A DNA stretch of 40,061 nt, from the NCBI GenBank assembly GCA_028277025.1, contig JAPYVG010000016.1:1-40061 (forward strand), written 5' to 3'. Position 1 is the stretch's first letter, and every line of letters begins with the position of its first letter. The translations under genes and the position numbers were made by a program. The DNA comes from Sulfolobaceae archaeon (lineage in GTDB: Archaea; Thermoproteota; Thermoprotei_A; Sulfolobales; Sulfolobaceae). The notes under the pieces are model-generated. The model was given only the letters and a program-made list of their open reading frames with translations, was not told where the DNA came from and did no database searches. Positions 8,864 through 21,568 of the stretch are shown here, piece after piece.

Positions 8864-11800
8864 CTTATTTCTTCTATCTCTTCATAAATTTGAGCAAGAA
8901 CATCTTCATATTTTTCTTGGCCAGTTTCAATCATATCCATCAACTGTAGTAGTTTTCTTGTTCTTTCCTCTGATACAAACTTTCCATATTTTAAGTTTAA
9001 ATACTTATTTACCTCTATTCCTAGATTAGTTGGAATCAACTTCTTTATCTTTTTACTTTCAATAGCATAATGTCTTTTAAGAATTGTATTTATAATCGTA
9101 GCATAAGTACTAGGTCTTCCTATTTCTTTCCTTTTCATTTCACTAACTAAATCAGCTTGCGTATATAAATTCACTTTACTCCTTACAAATGAGCCTTGAA
9201 GTTGTAACGAGAATTCACATGGGAATTTTTCACATATTTGATCTAAACGGGATTTTATGGATTGGGCTATCTTTTTAACCGGTTGATATATAAATCTAGA
9301 GAAATCAATCTGAAGAGGAAGAGAAACATTAGTAACAAGTTCAATTACGTCTTGTTCAACCTTCAAAGGATTATCATCTTCATCCCTAACCTCAATATTA
9401 ACTATCTCCTTACTAACCTTGAGAGGAACTATCTGACTTGACATAAATCTCCTAAATATAATATCATACACCTTAAAATGATTAGAAGTAAGTTTTTTAG
9501 CAAGCTCTATATCTCCCTCCTCGATCATTAGCCTTAATTGCTCTACATCAACTGGCTTTGTTGGCCTAATAGCTTCATGTGCACCTCCTTCACCCCAACT
9601 TCTGGGTTTAAATATCTTAGTGTATTCCTCACCAACAACTTGTTTTAAATAATTCTCAGCTATCGAAATACCTACATTAGATATTCTAGTACTATCAGTT
9701 CTATGATAAGTAATCAAACCTAGTTCGAAGAGGTCTTGTGCAATTCTCATAGTTTCTGGTGTAGGTAATCCAAAGAATTCATTTGCATCTGAGAGTAATG
9801 TATCAGTAGTGTACGGAGGTAACGGACCGAAATCTTCCGTCCTTTGCTCAATGCTTTTTATTATTAGTTTTACTTTGCTGTTTTTCCTAACACTCTCTTG
9901 CTTAGGTACTAATACTACTAAATCTTCTAAACCAGTAATTTTACCATAATATACTCTAGTTTTTGATTTATTGTAGTCTTCAAATCTGGTCACAATCCAA
10001 TTAAGTACTGGAGTCTGAACTCTCCCAGCACTTAAATTCTTATTTTCTTTGCATTCTAAATTCTTGTTTTTACAGTATTCATACCAAAATTCCTCTTGTA
10101 GTTTCTTTGATAATTTGAAACCTATCCATCTGTCCTCAATCCTTCTTACTATTTGAGATTTAACTAGATTAATATTAAATTCTCTGGGATTTGATATAGC
10201 TTGTAGAATAGCTTTTCTAGTAACTTCATGAAACTCAGCTCTTTTTATATGACTATTAAACGGTCTTAAGGCTAGGTAAAGATCCCAGGCTATCTTCTCT
10301 CCTTCAGTATCTGGGTCAGTACCGATCAATACCTCATCAGCCTCAAGCGCAAGCTTTCTGAGAGACTCTATTGTATAAGTTTTATCAGTAACTATTTCAG
10401 TAGTACCGCACTTAGGGCATCTGTTACCATCAGCAAAATCAGTAAATTGATGGCCATTTTTGCATTTTTTAATTGTATTGTAAAACGGAATAAAATACGT
10501 GGAAGTATTAGTTTTTATAACATCAATACCGTAAATCCCGATATCCTCACGTGTGGTTAAATCATAAACATGTCCCCCTGAGGCTGCAACCATTAGTATT
10601 TTATCCTCTAACACCGTCTCATAAACTCTAATATTCCCTATTTGTCTCACACTGGGTTTAGAGAAGAAATTAGAAATCGTTTTAGCCTTATTAGGCGATT
10701 CCACAATAAATAGTACAGTCTTAACTTTTTCGAGGATTGGAGATGAAGAACCCTCCTTCCTAACCTTCAAAATTTTTTCTCTTTCCTCATTTATCGTTGA
10801 TAACACTGAATCTAATGTTAAATCCTCTAACTTCCAAGAATCTAAATCTAGCTTCCTCCATTTAATATCATCTAAAACCAAACTTAGTTTTCTGTTAAAA
10901 ATTCTGAATAAATTAAGGTCGTCGACAAGGAGTATTGAAAGGCCTGTAGTTAGATCTCCTCCGTAAATTCTTGAAGTACGTCCGCTTGCTTGTACGTACG
11001 TTAAAAAGTCTGGGATAAGTATACTATGGTTAGAAATCACAAAGTCTCCAGTCTCTGCTATCTTCTTTAATATTTCTTCGTTTTTTAGGTACTCATTAAG
11101 AACTTCATACCCTTTAAGAAGTAACTCGTCTTCAAGTTTACCTTCCTTGGCTTGTATTGATAACATAGTAAGTGCTGCTGGAGATAATCTTCTAATTTTA
11201 CCTCTTATTTTACCCGCTAAAGATATAACTTGTTGGTCTTTAGTTATAAGTCCTATAACACTTAATAGCCGGCTTAAGGTCAATACATTGACGCTCTCAC
11301 CTAATCTAAACTTAAATTTAGGTATTCCCACGAAAATAGCGTACTTTATCCTCCATGGTAAATCAATACCTCTAACTAATATACCATAATGCGTTGCTGA
11401 ACCTATTAAAGCATAAATTTTGCCTTCTGCAAACTCATCTATTTTACTTGTGCTTGCAGATGTTATACTAGCTACTTCAAAGTCTTCTGAGAGCTTACTC
11501 TCTAAAAATTTTATATATTCTTGACCCTTATCGACGGGGACGAAAATTAGTCCTCCATCACCTAGTTTCTTAAGTAGTCTTTTTAATAGACTTATTATTT
11601 CATCGTCACTTTTAGGCATTTCAATATAGGAATCAATAATTTTTCTAAGATAAATCACGGAACTGCCTGGCCTAAATCCCATTAATGCGGAAAATACTGG
11701 ATTCCCTCTCGTAAGTGTCGCTGAAGAAAATATTACGCTCTTATCTCCTAACTTTCCTTTTCTTATTTTTTCTATTTCAGAGAAAACTTCCTCATCGTTT

Positions 11801-12558
11801 TTCCTCAGTAATTCCTTTACTTTAGTAATATCGTCTTTACTAAATCCAACTAATTGTAAAACTGCCTGAGCGCTTTTACTGGACTTCATTGCCGTATCTA
11901 CGTCATCTACGAAAAGGAAATCGTATTTTACTGCCTTTAAAGTATCTATATTATCTACTATATACCTATTCGTTGTTATAAAAATGGTGAAATCGTTAGA
12001 CTCCAAAGATTTTAATACTTCATCTCTTTGTGATTGAGTAAATCCAGAGTGATAATAAATTAACTTAGGGCTTAACTCGACAGATGAGGAGAACTTAGAG
12101 ATTCTATCAACTGCTTGTCTAACTAAACTTTTTGTTGGAAATATAAGAATTGATCGTTTATTCTTTTGTGCATAATAAAGAGAAGAAACTAAACCGAACG
12201 TAGTTTTACCTAATCCAGGTGGGGCTATTATGGCAAAACTTTCACCTTGTAAAAGCCTTATTATCCAACTCTTTTGAGGCCCAAAAGGCGGAAATCCTAC
12301 AGTTTTTCTAAATATTTCATAAAAAACATCAAATTCATGCATAACTTCAGATAACGTCTTTAGCTTGTCCAATTTCCCTTTTTCTTCCAGTACTTTTATC
12401 AAATCCCTAATATTATCAAACTTCCTATCCTCTTTCAGACAGTTAGAGCATACAGAACCTTCACTGAGTCTTGAAGCTGAGATTATACCACCGCAGTTAG
12501 GGCAAGAGGATAAGTACATTGAAGGTGGTATTTGACTCAAGCTTAACTCAATATTCAA
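8860..12558 (-). CDS. rgy: Reverse gyrase (helicase-like plus type IA topoisomerase)
   Basis: This 1232-residue enzyme introduces positive supercoils using ATP and is the hallmark of hyperthermophiles. An N-terminal zinc finger (CPNCG near 19, CSNC near 36) precedes a helicase-like module with Walker [12 protein letters not shown] near 113 and a DDVD motif II near 217. The topoisomerase half opens with a Toprim strand [13 protein letters not shown], carries a second zinc finger (CxxxH...CPKCG), an acidic [12 protein letters not shown], and the catalytic tyrosine in [13 protein letters not shown]. The start is TTG 12558, divergent from cdc48. Its gene-order setting beside cdc48 and apgM suggests the TopR1 lineage of Sulfolobales; I infer this rather than read it. 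Confidence 0.97.
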   Translation of the reverse strand: MNIELSLSQIPPSMYLSSCPNCGGIISASRLSEGSVCSNCLKEDRKFDNIRDLIKVLEEKGKLDKLKTLSEVMHEFDVFYEIFRKTVGFPPFGPQKSWIIRLLQGESFAIIAPPGLGKTTFGLVSSLYYAQKNKRSILIFPTKSLVRQAVDRISKFSSSVELSPKLIYYHSGFTQSQRDEVLKSLESNDFTIFITTNRYIVDNIDTLKAVKYDFLFVDDVDTAMKSSKSAQAVLQLVGFSKDDITKVKELLRKNDEEVFSEIEKIRKGKLGDKSVIFSSATLTRGNPVFSALMGFRPGSSVIYLRKIIDSYIEMPKSDDEIISLLKRLLKKLGDGGLIFVPVDKGQEYIKFLESKLSEDFEVASITSASTSKIDEFAEGKIYALIGSATHYGILVRGIDLPWRIKYAIFVGIPKFKFRLGESVNVLTLSRLLSVIGLITKDQQVISLAGKIRGKIRRLSPAALTMLSIQAKEGKLEDELLLKGYEVLNEYLKNEEILKKIAETGDFVISNHSILIPDFLTYVQASGRTSRIYGGDLTTGLSILLVDDLNLFRIFNRKLSLVLDDIKWRKLDLDSWKLEDLTLDSVLSTINEEREKILKVRKEGSSSPILEKVKTVLFIVESPNKAKTISNFFSKPSVRQIGNIRVYETVLEDKILMVAASGGHVYDLTTREDIGIYGIDVIKTNTSTYFIPFYNTIKKCKNGHQFTDFADGNRCPKCGTTEIVTDKTYTIESLRKLALEADEVLIGTDPDTEGEKIAWDLYLALRPFNSHIKRAEFHEVTRKAILQAISNPREFNINLVKSQIVRRIEDRWIGFKLSKKLQEEFWYEYCKNKNLECKENKNLSAGRVQTPVLNWIVTRFEDYNKSKTRVYYGKITGLEDLVVLVPKQESVRKNSKVKLIIKSIEQRTEDFGPLPPYTTDTLLSDANEFFGLPTPETMRIAQDLFELGLITYHRTDSTRISNVGISIAENYLKQVVGEEYTKIFKPRSWGEGGAHEAIRPTKPVDVEQLRLMIEEGDIELAKKLTSNHFKVYDIIFRRFMSSQIVPLKVSKEIVNIEVRDEDDNPLKVEQDVIELVTNVSLPLQIDFSRFIYQPVKKIAQSIKSRLDQICEKFPCEFSLQLQGSFVRSKVNLYTQADLVSEMKRKEIGRPSTYATIINTILKRHYAIESKKIKKLIPTNLGIEVNKYLNLKYGKFVSEERTRKLLQLMDMIETGQEKYEDVLAQIYEEIEEIR

Positions 12559-12572
12559 GTAGAGTAAGACTT

Positions 12573-12580
12573 ATTTAAAA
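12573..12580 (+). promoter_or_regulatory. TATA box of cdc48
   Basis: An atttaaaa element centred about 25 bases upstream of the ATG at 12601 is at the right distance for a leaderless transcript. It is the only such element in the 42-base gap between the divergent reverse gyrase and cdc48 genes. Its reverse complement (ttttaaat) could serve the other direction, but the spacing to TTG 12558 is short. Confidence 0.5.
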
Positions 12581-12600
12581 GATTACATAGTGTCCTCATA

Positions 12601-14837
<2,237 letters not shown>

Positions 14838-14841
<4 letters not shown>

Positions 14842-16079
14842 AACAATATAAGATTTTATTTTTCGTAGGAGATGGGCTTGGGGATAGACCAGTAACTAAA
14901 CTTCAAGGAAAGACACCCTTAGAGGCATCTGACAAACCAAACATTAAAGAATTATTAAAATCGTCAATCATAGGTCTAATGGATCCTATATCCCCTGGAG
15001 TAGTTGCTGGTAGTGATACTTCTCATCTATCAATGTTCGGCCTAGATCCACATAAGTATTATAAAGGAAGGGGAGCTTTTGAAGCAATAGGTGCTGGAGC
15101 TAGATTAAAACATGGTGATGTTGCGTTTAGAGGCAACTTTGCGACAGTAAACGAGAACTTCATAGTGTTAGACAGAAGAGCCGGAAGAAAAATAGAAGAA
15201 GCAGATTCACTAGTGAAAGAGCTTAATGAAAAAATTGGCGAAATAGATGGTATAAGAGTGCGCTTCTACCACGGTACAGAACATAGGGTTGCGGTAGTAT
15301 TGAGCGGAAAAGATTTAAGTGATAAAGTAAGTGATACCGACCCTCATGAGACTGGTAAGAAAGTCCTCGAAAGCGAGCCTTTAGACTCGAACCCTCAGTC
15401 TAAGTTTACTGCTGAAATTGTGAATAAATTAACGAAAAAAGTATATGAAGTCCTCTCACAGTCTGACTATAATAAAGAGAGGATAAAAAGAGGGGAACCT
15501 CCAGCTAATATAATACTTTTAAGGGGAGCTGCACAGTACGAAGAACTACCTAGATTCGAGAGTTATACTAAGATGAAAGCTGCCGCTGTTTCAGCAACGG
15601 CATTAATAAAGGGGATTTGTGAACAAATTGGAATGAAAGTAGTAACACCAGAAGGTGCAACTGGCGGTTTAGATACCAATTATTTAGGAAAAGCTGAGAC
15701 TGCCGCTAAATTGTTAAATGAGTATGACTTTGTATTTTTACATTTAAAAGCCACAGATGCCGCTTCTCATGATGGTAATGTTGATGGTAAAGTTTATGCG
15801 ATTTCTATGATGGACAAGATGATAGGTAAGATTTTAGATTTGTATGGGTCAGATCTAATTATTGCTATAACTGGTGACCACACAACACCAGTAGAGGTAA
15901 AGGAGCATACCGGTGATCCAGTACCGTTTTTATTATATGTTCCTTATAATATAATCCCAGATTTTGTTTCTGATTTTAATGAAAGAGAAGCTAGAAAAGG
16001 TTCGCTGAGAATAAGAGGACTGGATGTGTTAAATATTTTACTTAATTACTCTAACAGGGCTGAAAAGTACGGTGCATGA
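14838..16079 (+). CDS. apgM: Archaeal 2,3-bisphosphoglycerate-independent phosphoglycerate mutase
   Basis: The 413-residue enzyme interconverts 3- and 2-phosphoglycerate in glycolysis and gluconeogenesis and belongs to the alkaline phosphatase superfamily. Metal and catalytic motifs are present: [11 protein letters not shown] at the N-terminus, [11 protein letters not shown] with the nucleophilic serine near 59-62, the [12 protein letters not shown] block near 300 and [21 protein letters not shown] near 345. Length is typical of the archaeal form. The TTG start at 14838 overlaps the cdc48 stop (TTGA). Its own TGA stop lies within the C box of the sRNA that follows. Confidence 0.95.
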
Positions 16080-16130
16080 AGAGGCTCGAAAGGGCTGAAA
16101 CATGATGAGCCCGCGCAGGTCGGATTAGCA
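16073..16130 (+). ncRNA. Box C/D guide sRNA overlapping the 3' end of apgM
   Basis: The segment shows C (ATGAAGA, 16076-16082), a 12-nt guide (16083-16094), D' (CTGA, 16095-16098), a 3-nt spacer, C' (ATGATGA, 16102-16108), another 12-nt guide (16109-16120) and a D-like CGGA (16121-16124). TGC and GCA flank the ends and could pair. The guide lengths and internal D'-3nt-C' spacing match the other two C/D RNAs here. The D box differs by one base from CTGA, which lowers confidence. The predicted target stretches are CCCUUUCGAGCC (D') and ACCUGCGCGGGC (D); I could not assign them to an rRNA or tRNA position. A run of seven Ts follows. Confidence 0.65.
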
Positions 16131-16649
16131 TTTTTTTACTTTAAATCGTTTGAATAAGTCCTCAACATACTCTTTTATTAATGCATTATTTCTTATCATA
16201 ACAATCCCAGCATTAGGTTGACCGTAAACTATTATATCACCATTATTGCTGTATAAAATAACTGGAATGACCAATAGATCCTCCTCACCTTCAACAAAAA
16301 CAACATTATGAGAATTGCTTGAAAGCAACTCTTTAATTTTACTCATCGCAGAGAGTCTTATTAATCCCGGTTCATTAAGTAAAGTTATTGAATAACTATC
16401 AGAGCTAATTTTTATAACTCTTTTTGTTTTTCCATCAACAAATGCTATAAAAGGCTTTATACCATGTTTAAATAAGGTTACTGTAACTACATCACCTACA
16501 GATATTATTCTTGAATTTACTCCTTTAATATATCGAATTAATAAGTCCTCGTTAGTAAAAAGAAAGCCATACGGCTTTATTAGTAGCTGTCTTAACTCAT
16601 TAGGTAATATGAAGCAATAGTCTATTTGATTATTATCGCGTACCTCCAA
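16125..16649 (-). CDS. GTP-dependent dephospho-CoA kinase (DUF359 family)
   Basis: This enzyme performs the last step of archaeal coenzyme A synthesis, phosphorylating dephospho-CoA with GTP. The family signatures are PYGFLFTNEDL, the glycine-aspartate block SVGDVVTVTL, FIAFVDGKTKR and FVEGEEDLLVIPVI, then VVYGQPNAGIV near the end. The frame is open further upstream, but TTG 16649 gives the family's usual MEVRDNN-type N-terminus and a 174-residue protein, so I chose it; the upstream part is only the other frame of spt4. It overlaps the end of spt4 by 28 bases and closes the operon rps6e-aif2g-PIN-rpo7-spt4-kinase. Confidence 0.88.
   Translation of the reverse strand: MEVRDNNQIDYCFILPNELRQLLIKPYGFLFTNEDLLIRYIKGVNSRIISVGDVVTVTLFKHGIKPFIAFVDGKTKRVIKISSDSYSITLLNEPGLIRLSAMSKIKELLSSNSHNVVFVEGEEDLLVIPVILYSNNGDIIVYGQPNAGIVMIRNNALIKEYVEDLFKRFKVKKC
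16131..16137 (+). terminator. T-run terminator after the C/D sRNA
   Basis: Seven consecutive Ts directly follow the sRNA on the plus strand, the usual form of archaeal transcription termination. On the opposite strand the same bases encode lysines at the end of the dephospho-CoA kinase gene. Confidence 0.5.
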
Positions 16650-16822
16650 GGAATATTGGCCCCAAACATTTTTGCTACTTCTGAATCTTGATTTAAGATT
16701 ATAACCATACCATTCCATTCGTCAGTGAATGAGGTTGACTGACAAACTGGACATACAGTAGTCTCTGGAGTTACTAAAGCTCTGCAATTCTTACAAGCTT
16801 TAAATGCCTTCTTCTCAACCAT
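16622..16822 (-). CDS. spt4: Transcription elongation factor Spt4
   Basis: This 66-residue zinc protein pairs with Spt5 to clamp RNA polymerase and raise processivity. It has ACKNCRALV and CPVCQSTSFT, giving the four zinc cysteines, followed by the beta strands DEWNGMVIIL and a terminal PWRYAIIIK typical of archaeal Spt4 (formerly RpoE''). The ATG at 16822 shares a base with the end of rpo7, and the gene sits directly downstream of that RNA polymerase subunit, an arrangement common in archaea. Confidence 0.95.
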   Translation of the reverse strand: MVEKKAFKACKNCRALVTPETTVCPVCQSTSFTDEWNGMVIILNQDSEVAKMFGANIPWRYAIIIK

Positions 16823-17373
16823 TATTTACTCGCCTTTGAAATTTCTTTATTAATCCATTCAATTTTACCTAAATAAGGTTGTCTCATTGTTAAAGCTATC
16901 CTTGGCATCCTCCCCCCGCTGGTAGAAACACTAATTATCATAGCTCTTACCCTATCCCCTTTCTGAAGCGTTTTCTTACTTTTCTCGCCTATCAGAATCC
17001 CTCTATTAGGATCGAACTTAAAATTATCATCAGTTATCTGAGATATGTGGACTAGACCATCAACTGGCCCTAGGTTTACTTGAACTCCAAAGTTTGTAGC
17101 CTGATCTATCTCGCCCTCAACAACCTCATGAATTAATGGAATATAAACTAGCATTTCAAATTCCACTTCATGATAAGTTGCGCCATCACCAAAAATTATA
17201 TACCCCTCTTCATTAGCTTTTGCATTAAGTACTGTAAGTATAATTCCTAAGTCTTTTAATATCTTCTCTTGGTACTCTTGTCTTAAAATCTGTAGGGCAA
17301 CCTCATCGATTGGCTGCCCAAAATATTCTGGAGGAATCCTAACAATACCTTTAGCCCTAACTAGCTTAAACAT
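16822..17373 (-). CDS. rpo7: RNA polymerase subunit Rpo7 (RpoE')
   Basis: Rpo7 forms the stalk of archaeal RNA polymerase with Rpo4 and binds emerging RNA; it is the counterpart of eukaryotic Rpb7. The 183-residue protein has an N-terminal RNP-like domain ([16 protein letters not shown], then [16 protein letters not shown]) and a C-terminal S1/OB domain from about residue 80 ([29 protein letters not shown]). Its partner rpo4 is not in the window. It lies 11 bases downstream of the PIN-domain gene. Confidence 0.95.
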   Translation of the reverse strand: MFKLVRAKGIVRIPPEYFGQPIDEVALQILRQEYQEKILKDLGIILTVLNAKANEEGYIIFGDGATYHEVEFEMLVYIPLIHEVVEGEIDQATNFGVQVNLGPVDGLVHISQITDDNFKFDPNRGILIGEKSKKTLQKGDRVRAMIISVSTSGGRMPRIALTMRQPYLGKIEWINKEISKASK

Positions 17374-17384
17374 GAAATATCAGA

Positions 17385-17813
17385 CTAGATAATAATGTCA
17401 AGACTTATATTTTTACTCTTCTGTCTTAGATATATAACTTTTATCCCCCGGCTTAATGCCCTCTCTTTTAATCTATAATCATTAGTATAAAGTAAATACC
17501 CCCTCTCTTTACATAACCTAAGTAATACATCATCTACTAATCCATTATCTTCAACCTCAATAATCTCCCATAAATTCTTGTTTACCTCTAGGTACTTAAG
17601 CGCAACCCTAGCCCTTTTTTCCTTAGCAGGGTTCTCGTTCAAAAACTTCTGCAACTCCTTTAAAACTAACGACGGTATGTAAAAAACTGGCTTAAAATCT
17701 AGAGAAGAAATAACTAGTTCAAAAGGATCTATCCTATCATAAACTGACATTAATACATTAGTATCTACTAATATTCCTAAACGGCTACTACTCCCCATCC
17801 TACTAATCTCCAT
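17385..17813 (-). CDS. PIN-domain ribonuclease, Fcf1/Utp24-like
   Basis: The 142-residue protein has the PIN fold with its acidic metal site: [12 protein letters not shown] near residue 16, LVLKELQKF near 49, [10 protein letters not shown] near 93 and [13 protein letters not shown] near 108. The length and lack of a paired antitoxin gene, together with its place between aif2-gamma and rpo7, favour an RNA-processing role like that of eukaryotic Fcf1/Utp24 over a VapC toxin. That is inference from context. The start at 17813 overlaps the aif2-gamma gene by 37 bases; an internal ATG at 17798 is also possible. Confidence 0.8.
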   Translation of the reverse strand: MEISRMGSSSRLGILVDTNVLMSVYDRIDPFELVISSLDFKPVFYIPSLVLKELQKFLNENPAKEKRARVALKYLEVNKNLWEIIEVEDNGLVDDVLLRLCKERGYLLYTNDYRLKERALSRGIKVIYLRQKSKNISLDIII

Positions 17814-19042
17814 CTTCCTCCTATTTGCTTGCTTATTACTATACGTAAGTCTTTACTCCAAACTACCAAAGGTCTTTTTAATTCTATTTCTAAAGAATTA
17901 GATTTAACGCTTTTTACTACCCCTAATGTGGTAGCAGAACCTAAGGTTAACATTAAAGTTTCTCTAGGTTTAATACTGTCTACTTTTAAAAGATCCTTAC
18001 TCCCGACCACTCTCTCAAGTAACTGATAATCTTGGACAGTAATATTCCAAACTACGGGTACATCCTCATTAGCTTTTACAACAACATTGCCCACTAAACT
18101 ATCAGCCTTAACATAAGAGGGGTCCAGTTCGGTACCAATGGCTACTAACCCGCCTGGTTTAGCCTCATTTACTTCTAAATCCGTAAACCTAATTGATGTA
18201 ATAGTTGAATAAAGAGGCTCATACTCAACTTTACCTTCAGTTTTTTCTACTCTTATACCTGGTAATACCTTAATCTCATCACCTACCTTTAACTTCCCTT
18301 GTATTAGACTTCCACCCAGAACTCCTCCTTTTAACTCATTATAAGGAGTCCCCGGCTTATTAACATCAAAACTCCTTATAACCATCATTATAGGACTTTT
18401 ACTTAAGTCTCTTTCGGGTGTAGGTATATATTCTTGTATCGCCTGCAAGAGTGCATCAATATTAATTTTATGTAGTGCACTAACCGGGATTATAGGAGCA
18501 TCTTCAGCCCACGTTCCTCTCAAAAACTCCTTTATCTGTTTATACTGCTTATAAGCTTCTTCTTTACTTACAACGTCTACTTTATTTTGAACTATTATTA
18601 AGTGCTTAACATTTATTATACCAAGGGCAACAAAGTGTTCTCTGGTCTGAGGCTGAGGAAATGGTTCATTAGCAGCAACAACTAGCAATGCACCATCCAT
18701 TAATGCAGCACCAGATAACATAGTCGCCATCAAAACCTCATGGCCTGGTGCGTCAATAAATGATACTTTTCTTAGGAACTTTGGCTCTTCGGTACTCCCA
18801 CAATGAGCACATGAGGGTTCCGTTACGTATGCCTCTACACCATTACAACTACTACAGTATCCTATACTGGCTTCAGCATAACCTAGCTTTATCGTCATAC
18901 CCCTCTTGAGTTCCTCGGAATGCTTCGAGGTCCAAATGCCAGTGATAGCCTGAACTAAAGTAGTCTTACCATGATCTACATGACCAACTACACCAATATT
19001 TACTTCTGGTTGAACTTTAGGCCAGGGCAAAAGTTTTTTCAC
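17777..19042 (-). CDS. aif2g: Translation initiation factor aIF2 gamma subunit
   Basis: This 421-residue GTPase carries initiator Met-tRNA to the ribosome as part of heterotrimeric aIF2. G motifs are complete: [13 protein letters not shown] (P-loop), RGMTIKLGY (switch I), [13 protein letters not shown] (switch II) and [10 protein letters not shown] zinc knuckle lies between the switches (CSSCNG and CAHCGS). Two beta-barrel domains follow. The GTG start overlaps the rps6e stop (GTGA). Confidence 0.97.
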   Translation of the reverse strand: MKKLLPWPKVQPEVNIGVVGHVDHGKTTLVQAITGIWTSKHSEELKRGMTIKLGYAEASIGYCSSCNGVEAYVTEPSCAHCGSTEEPKFLRKVSFIDAPGHEVLMATMLSGAALMDGALLVVAANEPFPQPQTREHFVALGIINVKHLIIVQNKVDVVSKEEAYKQYKQIKEFLRGTWAEDAPIIPVSALHKINIDALLQAIQEYIPTPERDLSKSPIMMVIRSFDVNKPGTPYNELKGGVLGGSLIQGKLKVGDEIKVLPGIRVEKTEGKVEYEPLYSTITSIRFTDLEVNEAKPGGLVAIGTELDPSYVKADSLVGNVVVKANEDVPVVWNITVQDYQLLERVVGSKDLLKVDSIKPRETLMLTLGSATTLGVVKSVKSNSLEIELKRPLVVWSKDLRIVISKQIGGRWRLVGWGVVAV

Positions 19043-19680
19043 CTAACTAAAATAGTATTAATTTGGACTATTTCAGTAGTAATCATATTCCCTCTAACAG
19101 TTCTCTTCTTTCTCATACCATCCTCAGTTGGATAAAATCCAGGAGGCCCGCTTAATAGTAGTTTTCTTTTAGCACCACCCGGAACATCAAACCTCATGGG
19201 GAAACCAGAATTATCAGTACCTCCGGTTATCTTTAATTTTAATGAAATACCGGATATGTTGACATCAATAACATCTCCTATTTTAGCTCCTACTAAGTTC
19301 GGAATTTTAGATTGATCTACAGAGATTTGAAAGGCTTTAGTTCTATAAGCTTTTGCTTCAAATTCATTTGAGCCAAACTTTTCACCCATTGTTTGAGAAA
19401 TCCATACCTCTCCTTGTGGCACTGAATTGTCTATTTCGATTTTAAAATGCCCTTTTACCTTAACCTTTTTATCTCCTTCTTGCTTAGTTATTTCCAGTGT
19501 AATAAACTGGTCTAAATTTAAATCTTGTTTTAACTTTTCATTAAGTTTTGCAATCGGAATTGCTTTTCCTTCCTTTTCACCCTGGTTTGAGGGCACTTGA
19601 TCGGAAACTTTAGCCTTAACATTCAAGACTTTAGGCTCTTTGGTTTGAGGGTCAGAAATGACAATCTTAAAGTCCGGCAT
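19039..19680 (-). CDS. rps6e: 30S ribosomal protein S6e
   Basis: This 213-residue protein has the S6e core ([11 protein letters not shown] at the N-terminus; [14 protein letters not shown] and [10 protein letters not shown] with RKKRTVRGN toward the C-terminus) plus a second beta-barrel-like half seen in crenarchaeal versions. The motif [11 protein letters not shown] is diagnostic. It is the first gene of the operon continuing into aif2-gamma, starting at ATG 19680 divergently from cbiX. Confidence 0.93.
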   Translation of the reverse strand: MPDFKIVISDPQTKEPKVLNVKAKVSDQVPSNQGEKEGKAIPIAKLNEKLKQDLNLDQFITLEITKQEGDKKVKVKGHFKIEIDNSVPQGEVWISQTMGEKFGSNEFEAKAYRTKAFQISVDQSKIPNLVGAKIGDVIDVNISGISLKLKITGGTDNSGFPMRFDVPGGAKRKLLLSGPPGFYPTEDGMRKKRTVRGNMITTEIVQINTILVR

Positions 19681-19714
19681 ATTTACCCCTTCTTAAGGTA
19701 AATTAAAATACAAG

Positions 19715-19723
19715 TATTTAAAA
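19715..19723 (+). promoter_or_regulatory. TATA box of cbiX
   Basis: A tatttaaaa element is centred about 24 bases upstream of the GTG at 19743, consistent with a leaderless or nearly leaderless transcript. It lies in the 62-base gap shared with the divergent rps6e operon. Confidence 0.45.
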
Positions 19724-19742
19724 TCGTAGTTAATTATATCAT

Positions 19743-20111
19743 GTGATTGGCATCTTATTAGTGCTCCACGGGAGCAAACTAAATGAATGGAAGGAAGTAG
19801 CAGTAAAGTACGCGGACTTTTTAAGAGAATATTTTGATCTCGTAGAATACGGGTTTATCGAGTTTAACTCACCAACGATAACTGACGCAGCAAAAACACT
19901 AATAGAAAAGGGTGCTAAAACAATTGTAGTAGTTCCCTTACTTTTCGCTGCTGGTGCTCATTTTAGGAGAGACATTCCAAAACAACTTGAAGAGGTAGCG
20001 AAGAAAAACGTTAAAATAATTATCGCAGATCCAATAGGAGTAGATAAGAGAGTAGCAGAAATACTTAAAGAAAGGGTAGAAATTGCCTTAAAGAGTACCG
20101 CTGACCAATAA
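19743..20111 (+). CDS. cbiX: Sirohydrochlorin cobaltochelatase CbiX (small form)
   Basis: The 122-residue protein is the short archaeal type II chelatase that inserts cobalt into sirohydrochlorin early in anaerobic cobalamin synthesis. It has the two histidines of the metal site: [11 protein letters not shown] near residue 9 and [11 protein letters not shown] near 76, with VVVPLLFA between. Nickel insertion (CfbA-like) is the main alternative but fits methanogens. It starts at GTG 19743. Its 3' end overlaps rps15 by 24 bases tail to tail. A second cobalamin gene, cbiA, lies at 23303. Confidence 0.88.
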   Translation: MIGILLVLHGSKLNEWKEVAVKYADFLREYFDLVEYGFIEFNSPTITDAAKTLIEKGAKTIVVVPLLFAAGAHFRRDIPKQLEEVAKKNVKIIIADPIGVDKRVAEILKERVEIALKSTADQ

Positions 20112-20546
20112 CTCCGCTTTTTCTGGCTCGTACTTCCACTCTGGAGGAAGCTTACCAACAGACTTATAATATTTCACTAGCCTCCTTATTTTTGACTCTG
20201 TCTCTTCTAAACCTCTTTTTGCACTCTTATCTCTAGGATGTTCAAACAAATGACGTCTTATATTAACAGCCTTTCTTATTAAATTAAATAAGTCTTCTGG
20301 AATTTTAGGCGTTAAACTTTTTTCTTCTAAAATTTGGGTAATCTTTTTACCAGTAATTTGTCTAACTAATGGTATACCGTACTGATCCCTTAATATTAAC
20401 CCTATCATACTGGGGGGATAGCCTTTCTTGGCTAACTCTTCTATTATCATCTCCACTTCTTCTCTAGTAAACCTTACCCACTTTGGGGGACCACTTCTTA
20501 CTGGTCTAGTTGAATGGGATTTGCCCTTAGCCCTCTTCTTATTCAA
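20088..20546 (-). CDS. rps15: 30S ribosomal protein S15 (archaeal/eukaryotic S13e type)
   Basis: This 152-residue protein has the N-terminal extension found in archaea and eukaryotes ([19 protein letters not shown]), the middle [17 protein letters not shown] motif, and the bacterial S15 core with [19 protein letters not shown] near residue 105 that contacts 16S rRNA. Translation begins at TTG 20546. It lies 5 bases downstream of the methionine synthase gene on the same strand. Confidence 0.95.
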   Translation of the reverse strand: MNKKRAKGKSHSTRPVRSGPPKWVRFTREEVEMIIEELAKKGYPPSMIGLILRDQYGIPLVRQITGKKITQILEEKSLTPKIPEDLFNLIRKAVNIRRHLFEHPRDKSAKRGLEETESKIRRLVKYYKSVGKLPPEWKYEPEKAELLVSGTL

Positions 20547-20551
20547 TCATC

Positions 20552-21568
20552 TCACCTATTAACTAAAGGTTTCAGTGATATAGTAGTATATCCCTTCTTT
20601 TTAAGTTCTTCTCTCACCATCAACGTCCCCTTAACCATATTAACGAGTTTTTGAAATGCAATCTTTCTAGGCAAAAGCTTTAAACCGCAATCTGGGTTTA
20701 CCCACACATTTTCAGGCTTAAAGTACTCAAGTAACATTCTTAGATCCTTAGCTACCTCCTCCGGGTCTTCGATTCTTTTATTATGAACATCTATTACACC
20801 GACACCTATTTCTCTATCCCATTTCTTAAATAACTTTACTGGTTTATAATCATAGTTCTTTAACGCCAAGTTTATCTGATCAACATTAAGTTTATCTAAA
20901 TAAGGTTCAAGATACGAATATTCGCCATAACATACGTGCATTACGACCTTAATATTAATACCTTTAATTGACTCGTTCACAACATCTACGGCCCACTCTA
21001 CATCCTCCTTTCTAGTATGAATCGCTGGTTCATCCACTTGTATGATCTTGGCTCCAGCCTCTACTAACTTTTTCATCTCTTGGTTTAATGCTTTAGCTAA
21101 ATCATAGGCTAAATCTTGCTTAGTCTTATAGTACTCGTTATAAGACCACTCAGCAATAGTATAGGGACCAGTTATAGTAACCTTTAAGTATGGAGTGTAA
21201 GAAACACTTTTTGCAAAATTAAACTCGTCTAATAACATAGGAGATTTGTAAGTAATTTTACTTACTACTGAAGGCTTGCGATAATAATGATCTCCCCAAA
21301 CCCTTACAAAACCGTAAAACCTAAATCCGCCTAGCCTTTCAGCGAAAAACTCAACCATCTCATCTCTTCTCATCTCGCCGTCACTAGGAACATCAACACC
21401 CGCAACCTGATGATCCCTAATTACTGTAACAACGGCATCATCAAAAGCCTCTTTTAGCTCGTCGTCAGAAATCCTACCAGCCTTATGCAATCTTATTGCT
21501 TCCCTTAACCACTTAGGCCTAGGATAACTTCCTATTACGGTTGTTGGTAATATAGGCAATTCATCCAT
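20552..21568 (-). CDS. metE: Core-type cobalamin-independent methionine synthase (MetE C-terminal barrel)
   Basis: The 338-residue protein corresponds to the catalytic C-terminal barrel of MetE, which methylates homocysteine. The family opening [10 protein letters not shown] and the zinc ligands HVC (in [10 protein letters not shown], near residue 211) and the late cysteine in [12 protein letters not shown] are present, with [14 protein letters not shown] between. Stand-alone cores of this type occur in archaea and may take methyl groups from a donor other than polyglutamyl methyl-folate. The upstream gene encodes a second, zinc-less MetE-like barrel and overlaps by 8 bases, so the two may form one enzyme. 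Confidence 0.9.
   Translation of the reverse strand: MDELPILPTTVIGSYPRPKWLREAIRLHKAGRISDDELKEAFDDAVVTVIRDHQVAGVDVPSDGEMRRDEMVEFFAERLGGFRFYGFVRVWGDHYYRKPSVVSKITYKSPMLLDEFNFAKSVSYTPYLKVTITGPYTIAEWSYNEYYKTKQDLAYDLAKALNQEMKKLVEAGAKIIQVDEPAIHTRKEDVEWAVDVVNESIKGINIKVVMHVCYGEYSYLEPYLDKLNVDQINLALKNYDYKPVKLFKKWDREIGVGVIDVHNKRIEDPEEVAKDLRMLLEYFKPENVWVNPDCGLKLLPRKIAFQKLVNMVKGTLMVREELKKKGYTTISLKPLVNR

Noticed and set aside
16650..16718. N-terminal extension of the dephospho-CoA kinase frame
   Set aside because: The residues are the alternative frame of spt4; homologues begin near MEVRDNN, so the start was set at 16649.
17385..17813. VapC toxin of a toxin-antitoxin pair
   Set aside because: No antitoxin gene adjoins it and it sits inside a conserved transcription/translation operon, which fits an Fcf1-like RNA-processing nuclease better.
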